From NCBI GenBank assembly GCA_945878725.1, contig CAMCTY010000002.1, positions 62,001 to 126,000 of the forward strand: DNA of 64,000 nucleotides, written 5' to 3'. Every line of letters begins with the position of its first letter. The first letter of the stretch is position 1. The DNA is from Bifidobacterium breve. Lineage in GTDB: Bacteria > Actinomycetota > Acidimicrobiia > Acidimicrobiales > Acidimicrobilacustridaceae. The notes below the pieces were generated by a model. The model was not told where the DNA came from and ran no database searches. It saw only the letters and a program-made list of their open reading frames with translations. A program made the translations under genes and the position numbers. This document shows, in pieces, positions 1-7,824 of the stretch.

Positions 1-40
1 CAGCGAGTGGCGACCCCATCGCTCCAACGTTCGCCGGCTA

Positions 41-90
41 AGCACCTGCTTTGCACGCAGGGAGCGTGGGTTCGATTCCCATCAGCGACG
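41..90 (+). tRNA. tRNA-Ala(TGC)-like 3' half, probable remnant
   Basis: Bases 45-61 form a perfect 5-bp anticodon stem with the 7-base loop TTTGCAC, whose central triplet TGC would read Ala. Bases 66-82 form a T-arm (GTGGG, loop TTCGATT, CCCAT) with all conserved T-loop bases. Bases 83-89 (CAGCGAC) would be the 3' acceptor strand. The 5' half does not fit. No GTCGCTG lies upstream, the would-be D-arm (about 20-43) pairs only over GCT/AGC with a 17-base loop, and no CCA follows base 90. The acceptor also cannot form the G3-U70 pair expected of tRNA-Ala. The last bases lie inside the C-terminal codons of the opposite-strand gene. It is probably a truncated or recombined tRNA gene; a gene with an unusual D-arm cannot be excluded. 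Confidence 0.35.
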
Positions 91-918
91 ACGCCAAAAG
101 CCATCGGTTGCGAAACTCATCAAGTAACGCTCGCACCATGGATCCCGCTCAAAATCTTCGCTGCCCTCAAAAAAGTCGACGAGAGCTTCCCATGGCCCGG
201 GGCCCCAGTTCGGAAGCACCGGATGTCCGTTGATGTTCGAATCCTCGACGATTACGTAACTTCCGGAAGTCACCATCGGGGCAAACGCTTCCAGTTCCCC
301 CCGGACGTGAGACGCCGTGTGATCGGAATCGAGAAACACCATGACGACGTCGTCTGGAGTGATCTGATCGCGCACCGCGCTGATGATCTCCTCGCTCGTC
401 GACGAGCCCAGCAGATACTCAATGCGTGGATGCACTGGGGGATTTCCGTGACGTTCGACATCCAGGGAGATCACCCGACCCGTACCGATGAGATCGAAGA
501 GCGACGCGAAGTACAGCGCTGATCCTCCCCGATTGGTGCCGCATTCGATGAACACTGTCGGACGGACTTTCCAGATCAGTTCTTGGTAGACCCACAGATC
601 AAGCGGCAGCTTGAGCAACTGATGGCCCAACCAATGTGTGTCCTCCCATGTGCTGCTGCGATGGTCGTACCACATGCGATGAAATGCATCCGCCAATGCC
701 CGTTGATCATCGCCGCTCCATTGAATCGGTGATCGGTCCTCTGGTACCGCCGGAACAGACTCCGCGAGGAGAGTGGCTGGCGTCGTGTCGATGAGCTTGC
801 CAGTCCGACGAGTAAAAACGGATCGATCCGATCTCACAACATTGGCGAGCGCAGACTCAAGTTCGACAATCCGCTTTCGCAAAATTTCGACTTCTGATGG
901 CGGTGTAATTAGCGGCAT
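82..918 (-). CDS. CmcI-family SAM-dependent methyltransferase/hydroxylase
   Basis: The 278-residue protein matches the cephalosporin hydroxylase (CmcI) / rhamnosyl O-methyltransferase family. A short helical N-terminus (about 8-28) precedes a Rossmann-type SAM-binding fold. The SAM loop is IECGTNRGGSALYFA at about 124-138. The motif LDSDHTASHV at 196-205 and the acidic pair in VEDSNIN at 224-230 are the likely metal-binding residues of the family. Members methylate or hydroxylate small molecules or sugars; the substrate here is unknown. The start at 918 gives the family's usual N-terminus, but there is no strong ribosome site. The stop lies inside the tRNA-like sequence at 41-90, so the last residues (FWRRR) are encoded by tRNA-derived DNA. 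The gene ends near the window edge and no partner gene is visible. Confidence 0.8.
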   Translation of the reverse strand: MPLITPPSEVEILRKRIVELESALANVVRSDRSVFTRRTGKLIDTTPATLLAESVPAVPEDRSPIQWSGDDQRALADAFHRMWYDHRSSTWEDTHWLGHQLLKLPLDLWVYQELIWKVRPTVFIECGTNRGGSALYFASLFDLIGTGRVISLDVERHGNPPVHPRIEYLLGSSTSEEIISAVRDQITPDDVVMVFLDSDHTASHVRGELEAFAPMVTSGSYVIVEDSNINGHPVLPNWGPGPWEALVDFFEGSEDFERDPWCERYLMSFATDGFWRRR

Positions 919-991
919 AGCCGGACAGTACCCGCCGGGCAGATTGAGGCCGAGGATCGACTGCTGTCAACGCTTGAACTAAATCGTGACC

Positions 992-1025
992 GAGGTGCGG
1001 TGAACCGGTCAGTTCACCGCACCTC
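992..1025 (-). terminator. Hairpin after the alcohol dehydrogenase gene
   Basis: A perfect 14-bp inverted repeat (992-1005 with 1012-1025) encloses a 6-base loop and starts 7 bases past the alcohol dehydrogenase stop codon. On the minus strand it is not followed by a U-run, so it is a terminator-like or mRNA-end hairpin rather than a textbook intrinsic terminator. Confidence 0.6.
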
Positions 1026-1031
1026 TACAAG

Positions 1032-2150
1032 TCACGGGTAAAGAATGACGCCGCGGATGTTCTTTCCGTCGCGCATGTCCTGGTAGCCCTCGTTGATCTG
1101 ATCGAGGGTGTACGTCTTGGTCACCATGGTGTCGAGATCAAGCTGACCCTTGCGATACAACTCCGCGAGTCGCGGGATGTCGGAACGCGGGTTGGCTGAT
1201 CCGAACAACGAACCGACAACCTGCTTCTCCGAAAGCGTGAGATCAATCATCGGGATGTTGTTGCTGGTCTCGGTCCAGGGATGAATGTTGGTGACAACGA
1301 TGCGGCCACGCTTGGCAGTGATCGCCATGATCTGCGCCATCATGTTTCCGTCGCCAACGCCCATCGTGAGGATGACCTTGTTGCACATGCGGCCCCAAGT
1401 CTCCTGCTGGATCAGTTCAAACGCTTCCTCGACGTTGTTTGCCGTATGGGTTGCACCGAACTTCTGAGCCGTCTCCCGCTTGAACTCGACGGGGTCAATG
1501 GCGAAGATGCGCTCTGCGCCGGCAAGACGGGCGCCCTGCACGGCCGCCGAACCAAGTCCACCGACACCGATGACGGCAACGTTGTCGCCGGGCTTCACCT
1601 CGGCCGCGTACACAGCTGATCCCCAACCCGTCGTTGCACCGCAACCGAGAAGGCAGAGTTTGTCGAGCGGAAGATCCTCAAGAACCTTGACTGCCGACCA
1701 CTCGTGGACAACGCAGTGATAAGCGAACGTTCCGAGACCGGCCATAACGAGTGCATCCTCGCCACGAGCACGGATACGTGAGGAACCGTCGAGCATGCGG
1801 CCACTCATGATGAGATGACCGTTGTCGCACAGGTTGGAATGACCCTCGGAACACGACGGGCACTGCCCACAGGCCGCCACGAACGAGTAAACGACGTGGT
1901 CGCCGACCTTGAAGTTGCGCACATCGGGACCTACCGCTTCGACGATGCCGGCACCTTCGTGGCCGGCGATCCACGGGTAGCCGCCATGCGGCATGTCACC
2001 CGTGATGAAGTGCTCGTCGGAATGGCACATGCCAGAGGCGACGTTACGAACGAGAAGTTCGCTGCCCTGCGGCTCGTCGATCTCGACATCTTCGACTGAC
2101 CAGTCGGTGTCCTCTGGACCCCACAACATTGCTGCTCTGCTCTTGATCAC
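1032..2150 (-). CDS. NDMA-dependent alcohol dehydrogenase
   Basis: This 372-residue zinc-dependent medium-chain alcohol dehydrogenase resembles the mycobacterial/actinobacterial NDMA-dependent family, in which NAD stays bound and an artificial or alternative electron acceptor reoxidises it. Catalytic zinc ligands are Cys42, His64 (GHE) and Cys170. The structural zinc site is Cys94, Cys97, Cys100 and Cys108 (CGQCPSC...C). The nucleotide-binding loop GVGGLGSAAVQGA lies at about 195-207. It oxidises primary alcohols or interconverts aldehydes in the cytoplasm. Its length matches the family. It is transcribed leftwards just after the amidohydrolase at 2210-3394, with a 59-base gap, so the two may form one transcript. 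A hairpin at 992-1025 closes the unit. In related bacteria such enzymes sit with mycofactocin-dependent metabolism, but no mycofactocin gene is in the window. Confidence 0.9.
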   Translation of the reverse strand: MIKSRAAMLWGPEDTDWSVEDVEIDEPQGSELLVRNVASGMCHSDEHFITGDMPHGGYPWIAGHEGAGIVEAVGPDVRNFKVGDHVVYSFVAACGQCPSCSEGHSNLCDNGHLIMSGRMLDGSSRIRARGEDALVMAGLGTFAYHCVVHEWSAVKVLEDLPLDKLCLLGCGATTGWGSAVYAAEVKPGDNVAVIGVGGLGSAAVQGARLAGAERIFAIDPVEFKRETAQKFGATHTANNVEEAFELIQQETWGRMCNKVILTMGVGDGNMMAQIMAITAKRGRIVVTNIHPWTETSNNIPMIDLTLSEKQVVGSLFGSANPRSDIPRLAELYRKGQLDLDTMVTKTYTLDQINEGYQDMRDGKNIRGVILYP

Positions 2151-2209
2151 TTTTCTCCTCGATCTAGTGGGCGCAATTACGACTACTGAAACAGATTGCT
2201 TCGTAAGAC

Positions 2210-3394
2210 TCAGTGCGGCTGCCGCTGAACCAGCTTCTTGCAGTTCGCGTACATGATGAGCTCCTGCTCGTCGGCAGTGAAGCCGGCCTCGGTGAGATCG
2301 TTCGTGAACGACATCGGATCAGAGAGACCTTCGGTGTGCGGCCAATCGGATCCGAGAAGCAGGTGATCAGCGCTGATGATGGTGCGGAGCTTGTCGAGAT
2401 CGTTCTCGTAGAACGGAGAGACCCACACGTTCGCTTTGAACTGCTCAACCGGATTGTTCTTGAACGCGGCGGGAGTCTGGCTGTAGATCTTGCCGAGACG
2501 CTTGAGCAGCGGTGCCACCCAGTCGGCGCCAGTCTCGATGCATGCAAAGCGCAGATGCGGGAACCGGTCGAAGAGACCATGGAGGATGAGCGCCGCAAAC
2601 GTATCGGCGACGGCATCGTGCGACAGCGCTGAACGAAGCGGTTCGAAGCGATGCGCTTCCATGTCCGCGCTCTCGCCCCACATCGTGATGAGGTTGTAAT
2701 ACGCGTTCGCTCCACCGTGAAAGGCGACAGCGACGCCGCTTTCCTGCACGCGTGCCCAGAACGGGTCGAAGCGGGGATCGGCCGGCGACTTGAAGCCTTC
2801 GACCGTGCTGACGGGACCCGTTCCAAGGAGGATCACGCGCGCATCGCGCTCGAGGACCCACTCAAGTTCGGCGAGGGCGTTGTCGAGATCAGAAAGAGTG
2901 ATGTACGGCGTTGCGAAGATGCGCTCTTCGTAGGCGAAGCCCCAGTCCTCGTGCATCCAGCGATTGAAAGCACGGAACGCAGCACGGGCGGCGGGAAGAT
3001 CGTTGCTCAGTGCCTGTTCCATGCCCACTGCAAGAGTTGGGAAGAAAAGTGCGCCTTCGGTGTCGAGGCTGTCCATCGTCTTGAGACGAATTTCGCGATC
3101 GCGGTAGGCCGGATCGCACGGGAGGAGTTCGCCGAAGAGGTCCTTAACGCTGTCGCCCTTGGGATTGTTGCCGCGGAAGTACTCCTCGAGGCTGCCGGGG
3201 GCGGAGAGCATGTCGAACGTCGGATTCGGGATGAAGCGATTGATCTTTCCGCCGACAAGCAGCATCTGGCGGCCGTTGACGTCGGCCCACTGCATGCAGC
3301 GCTTCTTGAATTCCGGTTCGATGTACCGCGTGAACGCGTCGATCGCCTCGTAATAGTGATTGTCGGCGTCGAAAAGTTTCGTGATTTCGGTCAT
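2210..3394 (-). CDS. Amidohydrolase-2 family metal-dependent hydrolase
   Basis: A 394-residue member of the amidohydrolase-related family PF04909 (TIM-barrel hydrolases and decarboxylases such as ACMSD and gamma-resorcylate decarboxylase). Visible signatures are the N-terminal metal motif FDADNHYYE at about 8-16, which has Asp where classical members have the first His of HxH, a central FHGG, and the C-terminal LLGSDWPHTEG carrying the usual metal Asp. The start is supported by the strong ribosome site GGGGGAAG just upstream. The substrate cannot be told from sequence; in actinobacteria this branch is common in aromatic and steroid catabolic clusters. It lies directly upstream of the alcohol dehydrogenase in the same direction, so co-transcription is likely. 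A second, divergent member of the same superfamily lies at 9316-10545. Confidence 0.85.
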   Translation of the reverse strand: MTEITKLFDADNHYYEAIDAFTRYIEPEFKKRCMQWADVNGRQMLLVGGKINRFIPNPTFDMLSAPGSLEEYFRGNNPKGDSVKDLFGELLPCDPAYRDREIRLKTMDSLDTEGALFFPTLAVGMEQALSNDLPAARAAFRAFNRWMHEDWGFAYEERIFATPYITLSDLDNALAELEWVLERDARVILLGTGPVSTVEGFKSPADPRFDPFWARVQESGVAVAFHGGANAYYNLITMWGESADMEAHRFEPLRSALSHDAVADTFAALILHGLFDRFPHLRFACIETGADWVAPLLKRLGKIYSQTPAAFKNNPVEQFKANVWVSPFYENDLDKLRTIISADHLLLGSDWPHTEGLSDPMSFTNDLTEAGFTADEQELIMYANCKKLVQRQPH

Positions 3395-3564
3395 GTCTTC
3401 CCCCTGATTCCCCCCGGCAAGCCCGGGAGGGCTGCCAGATCCTTGGCGGGTTCGATCGAACCCGGATACGCGGGACGAGCCGCACGCATTGCCCTACCGT
3501 AGCGAACGCAGCTCGCCCGAACGACTCCGGCACCACCTCCCGGACAGAAGGATCGCCTCGAACC

Positions 3565-4665
3565 ATGACCTCCCAAACCGCTTCGCCATCACCGGCCTAC
3601 TTCGACGATCCGAGCGGCTTCACCCCGTCGTGGCTAGCCGCTGCCCTCGCCACCTGCGGGATCGATGTCGAGATCGACGCTGTCGCAGCCGTTCGGGTGG
3701 GAACCGGTCAAATCGGGGCGAGTTATCGCCTCACCATCGACTACGCCGACTCGGCTGCAGCAAGCGCCGCCGGTGCACCCGAGTCGCTTGTGGCCAAAAT
3801 GGCCGGGGGTGATCCCGAGAGCCGAACACTCGTCGCCGACGGATTCCGCAACGAGTTCGGCTTCTATACCGAAATCGCTTCGACGGTGGCAGTCAACACG
3901 CCGCGCTGTTGGTACGCCGCCATCGCCGACGACAACATCGAATTCGTACTGCTCATGGACGATCTCGCACCTGCCGAGCCTGGTGTGCAGGTCAACGGAT
4001 GCTCACGCCCTGAATGCGAACTCGCAGTCGTAAACCTCGCCGGGCTGCACGGTCCGCGCTGGAACGATCCGGCACTCCTCACCATTGACTGGATGCGCCG
4101 GGCCGATCGCGACAGTGCTGAGTTCTTCTCACAGGTGCTCGCCGGTGCAATTCCTACGTTCGTCGAACGTTTCGGCGAGCGGATGGCCCCGGGCGATGCC
4201 GATCTCATCGCCACCATCCCGTCGCGTATCGCCGATTGGCAACTCACCCGGCCGGAGCGATTCAGCGTCACGCACGGTGACTATCGCCCCGACAACCTGA
4301 TGTTCATGCCCGATGGATCGTCGGTCTCGACTGTTGACTGGCAAACCCTCGGCATCGGTTTACCGGGACGCGACATCGGTTACTTCCTGGCCACAAGCGT
4401 CGAGCCTGAAATCCGTCGAACCAGCGAACGCGAACTTGTGGCGCGCTATCACGAAGCGCTCCTTTCGCACGGCGTCGTCGGCCATTCGTTCGACGAGTGC
4501 TTCGAGGATTACCGATTGGGCGTGGTCCAAGGTCCGCTCATCACGATCCTCGGTGCCGTCTATGCGACGGCCGAGCCGACTCCAGCCTCCGATGCCATGT
4601 TCCTCGCCATGATCACCCGCAGTTGCACCGCCATCCGCGATCTCGACCCGTTTTCTCTGCTCTGA
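3565..4665 (+). CDS. APH-type phosphotransferase family protein
   Basis: The 366-residue protein has the aminoglycoside/choline kinase-like fold. The catalytic Brenner motif HGDYRPDNL begins at His237, with catalytic Asp239 and Asn244, and the metal-binding DWQ is at Asp258-Gln260. The N-lobe VAKMAGG near 72-80 supplies the ATP lysine. It resembles the ecdysteroid-kinase/CHK-like branch (DUF1679-type) found in many actinobacterial catabolic clusters more than true antibiotic-resistance APH enzymes, so it probably phosphorylates a small hydroxylated molecule. It is divergent from the amidohydrolase at 3394 across a 170-base gap and convergent with the short-chain dehydrogenase. A 16-bp perfect hairpin lies between the two convergent genes. 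A role in drug resistance is not supported by anything visible. Confidence 0.8.
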   Translation: MTSQTASPSPAYFDDPSGFTPSWLAAALATCGIDVEIDAVAAVRVGTGQIGASYRLTIDYADSAAASAAGAPESLVAKMAGGDPESRTLVADGFRNEFGFYTEIASTVAVNTPRCWYAAIADDNIEFVLLMDDLAPAEPGVQVNGCSRPECELAVVNLAGLHGPRWNDPALLTIDWMRRADRDSAEFFSQVLAGAIPTFVERFGERMAPGDADLIATIPSRIADWQLTRPERFSVTHGDYRPDNLMFMPDGSSVSTVDWQTLGIGLPGRDIGYFLATSVEPEIRRTSERELVARYHEALLSHGVVGHSFDECFEDYRLGVVQGPLITILGAVYATAEPTPASDAMFLAMITRSCTAIRDLDPFSLL

Positions 4666-4692
4666 CGCCAAAACACTGACCCCAAAAACGCT

Positions 4693-4738
4693 CGCTGGCT
4701 CGTTTCTGGTTGCCGAAGCAAACAGAAACGAGCCAGCG
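4693..4738. terminator. 16-bp perfect hairpin between convergent genes
   Basis: Bases 4693-4708 and 4723-4738 are perfect 16-bp inverted repeats around a 14-base loop. They lie between the stops of the kinase gene (4665) and the SDR gene (4783). Neither side has a strong T-run. It probably serves as a bidirectional transcription end. Confidence 0.6.
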
Positions 4739-4782
4739 GAAGTTCGTGATCTTCAAGCGTAGGCCCGAGGTTGAAGTGTGAC

Positions 4783-5703
4783 TTAGGCCTGCAGGAAGTT
4801 GATGCCAGTCGGGGCCACGTTGAAGACCTCCGAGGCCATACGGGCCCCGAGCTTGGTGGCATCCCACTTCTTGTCACCGCTCTTGATGGTGACGCGCTCG
4901 CGCCAACCCTGCATCCAGATGATCTGGTCGTAGAGGGCACGGATGATTTGGCCATTGACGTAACCGGCCTGATCGCTGGCAAGCCACGCGACGAGCGGCG
5001 ACGAGTTGCCCGGATCCATCGGGTGGAAATCGTCATCAGCGATTGCGTCGGGCTCAAAGGCCTCGCCAGCACCCGGCATTGTTGCCGTGATGCGGGTGAG
5101 TCCGGCCGGGCCGATGCAATTGACGGTCACACCAGAAGCAGCGAGTTCCTGCGCCAGCGTGAGGGTGAGGCCGGCGATTGCCGCCTTTGCCGTTGCGTAG
5201 TTGGTCTGGCCGAAGTTGCCACCAAGACCAGCGCCCGACGTCGTGTTGATGATTCGTCCGGCAACCTTTTCTCCGGCCTTTGCCTGCGCACGGAAGTGAA
5301 CGGCGGCGAAATGCGACATCGACCAGGTTCCGCGCACGTGCACGTTCATGACCGCATCGAAATCGGCAACTGGCATGTTCCAGATCGCGGCATCGCGGAC
5401 GATGCCCGCATTGTTCACCACGATGTCGAGACGGCCGTAGGTGTCGATCGCCTGCTGCACGAGTTCGCCGCACTGCTCGTGATCGGTGACGTTCGCGTAG
5501 TTCGGGGAAGCTTCGCCGCCACGAGCGGCGATGAGCGCAACAGTTTCATCTGCGGCGCGGCCTTCGCCTTCGCCGTTGACACTGCCACCGAGATCGTTGA
5601 CAACGATCTTGGCGCCGTGCTTGGCCAGTTCCATGGCATGACCACGGCCGATGCCATGTCCTGAACCGGTAACGATGGCAACTTTGCCGTCAAGCATGCC
5701 CAT
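4783..5703 (-). CDS. Short-chain dehydrogenase/reductase (3-hydroxyacyl-CoA dehydrogenase-like)
   Basis: A 306-residue SDR close to the 3-hydroxyacyl-CoA dehydrogenase domain of multifunctional enzyme type 2 (HSD17B4-like), which oxidises a hydroxyl group in CoA-thioester beta-oxidation. The cofactor motif TGSGHGIG (about 12-19) is followed by an acidic VNDLGG (NAD preference), NNAG, a catalytic Ser in INTTSG, and the YATAK Tyr/Lys pair. The start at 5703 is chosen because AAGGAA lies about 9 bases upstream and the protein then begins MGMLDGKVAIV as in relatives; an upstream ATG at 5769 would add 22 unconserved residues. The roughly 50-residue C-terminal extension beyond the core SDR resembles that of the HSD17B4-like group. 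It is divergent from the 5873-8802 operon, which also carries acyl-CoA dehydrogenases, suggesting one shared degradative pathway. Confidence 0.85.
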   Translation of the reverse strand: MGMLDGKVAIVTGSGHGIGRGHAMELAKHGAKIVVNDLGGSVNGEGEGRAADETVALIAARGGEASPNYANVTDHEQCGELVQQAIDTYGRLDIVVNNAGIVRDAAIWNMPVADFDAVMNVHVRGTWSMSHFAAVHFRAQAKAGEKVAGRIINTTSGAGLGGNFGQTNYATAKAAIAGLTLTLAQELAASGVTVNCIGPAGLTRITATMPGAGEAFEPDAIADDDFHPMDPGNSSPLVAWLASDQAGYVNGQIIRALYDQIIWMQGWRERVTIKSGDKKWDATKLGARMASEVFNVAPTGINFLQA

Positions 5704-5872
5704 GAGCGGAATTCCTTTTCGTCGATCTGATCGCCATCCGGTCGGATGGCGAAACGCGCCGCACAACATCGGGCACAGGTCCCGAGCGGCAACTTCGTAC
5801 TATGTACTAGCAGCACACGGGCATCGAGCCCGAATGGCCGGATCGGCCAGCGATCTTCCGGGGAGCCATCAC

Positions 5873-6610
5873 ATGAACGACAGGGTCTATACCCACGAGT
5901 TCATCGACATCATCGGGCCGAACCGGGCCAATTACATGCACCACATGACCGCCAACTGGAGCCCGATGGCGCAGGAGGACCGAAACCAGAAGTGTTTCGG
6001 CGTCTGGGGCACCGTTGGCACCACCGGACACTGGCCGCAGGTCGTGAACATGTGGGAAGAGGCCGGCTTCGACGGTCTCGCCGAAGCCCTCGGCCACGAA
6101 CTGGGCCGCCCCACCCTCCAGGATCCCAAACTCGAGCGATGGTGGCTCGAGGCCTCCAATTTTCGCAGCGGCGGTTTCGACCGGGTCCTCATCCCTGCAC
6201 CATGGACTCGGACGATCACCGAATTGTGCGCCGACGGCGTCAGCGGCGTCGCCTACGCCCACGAAACCATTCAGCTCGATCACGGTGGCGCCGACGATTT
6301 TCTGTCACGGGTGCGAGACGAGGGCATCGCGGCCCACGAACCCTTCGGCTGGGACCTAGTCGGGGCGCTCAAATCGTCGATGCACAACGATTCCGAGTGC
6401 ATCGTCATCTGGGCGATTCCGGCTTGGGAGCAGTGGGCTGAATTCGAAAAGGCGGTCTATGCCGATCCCGCCCTCAGGGCGTGGCGCGATCTCCAGTGGA
6501 ACGCAAAAGGCTTCGAGCGATTCCTTATGTGCGATGCTCCGCTTTCGCCCATGAAGATCGGCCGCCAACCCGCCCGCACCGACAGCGACAAGGAGTGGAC
6601 GGACTTCTAG
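5873..6610 (+). CDS. Unknown protein, first gene of an acyl-CoA dehydrogenase operon
   Basis: The 245-residue protein is not confidently recognised. The start ATG at 5873 is preceded by GGGGAG. It has no signal peptide or membrane segment and is rich in Trp and His, including NYMHHMTANWSP near the N-terminus and a CIVIWAIPAWEQWAEF segment in the last third. The alternation of beta-like segments and repeated Trp-containing helices could suit a dimeric alpha/beta barrel (NIPSNAP/ABM-like) fold, but this is only an impression. It ends 23 bases before the first acyl-CoA dehydrogenase gene, so it is almost certainly co-transcribed and may act on the same substrate. Confidence 0.7.
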   Translation: MNDRVYTHEFIDIIGPNRANYMHHMTANWSPMAQEDRNQKCFGVWGTVGTTGHWPQVVNMWEEAGFDGLAEALGHELGRPTLQDPKLERWWLEASNFRSGGFDRVLIPAPWTRTITELCADGVSGVAYAHETIQLDHGGADDFLSRVRDEGIAAHEPFGWDLVGALKSSMHNDSECIVIWAIPAWEQWAEFEKAVYADPALRAWRDLQWNAKGFERFLMCDAPLSPMKIGRQPARTDSDKEWTDF

Positions 6611-6633
6611 TCCGTCCACCGACAGGAGAAACC

Positions 6634-7821
6634 ATGCACCTCCGAGATTCCGACGCAGACGCGGCGTTTCGCGCTGATCTACACACATGGCTCGACGCCA
6701 TCGTGCCCACCCTTCCCCCTGAACCCGATCCGAGGGACTGGCCGGCGCGCCGCATCCGCGATGCTCAGTGGCAACGTCTGCTGTTCGATGCCGGGTATGC
6801 GGGCATCAACTGGCCCGCCGCCTACGGAGGACGGGGCGCAACTCCGACCGAGCACTTGATCTTTCTCGAAGAAGCTGCAGCGGCACACGCCCCCGACGTC
6901 GGGGTCTTCTTCGTTGCACAGATGCACGCCGGGCTCACACTGATTGCTGAAGGAACACCAGAGCAGCAGGCCCATCATCTTCCCGGCATTCTCAATGGCG
7001 ATCATGTTTGGTGTCAGGGATTCTCTGAACCTGAGGCTGGCAGCGACCTCGCCAGTCTCCGCACTCGAGCAATGCGCGACGGCGACGATTACGTCATCAC
7101 CGGGCAGAAGATCTGGACTTCGCACGCGATCGTCGCCGACTACTGCGAGATGCTCGTCCGCACCGATCCCGATTCGCCAAAGCACAAGGGCATCACGTGG
7201 CTCATCGTCCCGATGGACTCGCCCGGCATCGAAGTGCGACCGCTCGTAACAGCGCAGGGATCAGCCGAATTCGCCGAGTTGTTCCTTGACGAGGTTCGCG
7301 TTCCCGTCTCAAACCGGGTCGGTGACGAGAACGACGGATGGCGTGTCGCCAACGTGACTCTCGGCTTCGAGCGCGGCACTGGATTCGTCAGCGAAATGCT
7401 CGACACCACGAACGTCATGAACGAACTCGTCGGCATCGCGCAGCGCACCCCACGCGGCAACGGAACGGCATGGGATGACATCGGTATTCGCCGCGACATC
7501 GGTTACGTCGCCGCGGAACTCGATGCCCTCTGGGCCTTTACGAAGCGAAACGTTTCGCAAGGAGCGAAGAGCGGTATCGCTATGGGTAACGGTTCGGCAT
7601 TCAAAGTCGCCTATGGAAGTGTCGTGCACCGTCTCGGCGACATCGCACTGCGGGTTCTCGATCGCTCGTCGTTGTCATTCGACGACGTCAATGGCGAGCC
7701 CACTGCCGCCCAGTTGCACGGCAAGTTGAAAGGCTTCGCCGTTTCTCTTGGCGGCGGAACGTCACAGATCCAGCAGAACATCATCGCCGAGCGCGTCCTC
7801 GGCCTTCCCCGGGAGCGTTGA
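6634..7821 (+). CDS. Acyl-CoA dehydrogenase, large subunit of a paired enzyme
   Basis: A 395-residue flavin-dependent acyl-CoA dehydrogenase of the FadE type. The start ATG at 6634 follows an AGGAG. FAD and substrate landmarks are CQGFSEPEAGSDL (about 130-142), the ITGQKIWTS strand, and the C-terminal GGTSQIQQNIIAERVLGLP, typical of full-length members. The second acyl-CoA dehydrogenase starts 3 bases after its stop. Such tandem, unequal FadE pairs in actinobacteria (for example ChsE-type enzymes of cholesterol catabolism) form alpha2beta2 heterotetramers sharing FAD sites; this arrangement is inferred here. The reaction would be alpha-beta desaturation of an acyl-CoA with electrons passed to ETF. 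The substrate is unknown. Confidence 0.9.
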   Translation: MHLRDSDADAAFRADLHTWLDAIVPTLPPEPDPRDWPARRIRDAQWQRLLFDAGYAGINWPAAYGGRGATPTEHLIFLEEAAAAHAPDVGVFFVAQMHAGLTLIAEGTPEQQAHHLPGILNGDHVWCQGFSEPEAGSDLASLRTRAMRDGDDYVITGQKIWTSHAIVADYCEMLVRTDPDSPKHKGITWLIVPMDSPGIEVRPLVTAQGSAEFAELFLDEVRVPVSNRVGDENDGWRVANVTLGFERGTGFVSEMLDTTNVMNELVGIAQRTPRGNGTAWDDIGIRRDIGYVAAELDALWAFTKRNVSQGAKSGIAMGNGSAFKVAYGSVVHRLGDIALRVLDRSSLSFDDVNGEPTAAQLHGKLKGFAVSLGGGTSQIQQNIIAERVLGLPRER

Positions 7822-7824
7822 CCA

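Noticed and set aside
7-522. A 171-residue plus-strand reading frame at the left edge
   Set aside because: It is the shadow of the minus-strand CmcI-family gene, whose protein has clear family motifs; the plus frame has none.
3565-4665. APH-type protein as an antibiotic-resistance gene
   Set aside because: It has the kinase motifs but the N-terminal region and context fit the broader CHK/ecdysteroid-kinase-like group; no resistance context is present.
5791-5810. GTACTATGTAC repeat between the divergent SDR and 245-residue genes as an operator
   Set aside because: GTAC is self-complementary and the match is short; no regulator gene is next to it, so it was not listed as a site.
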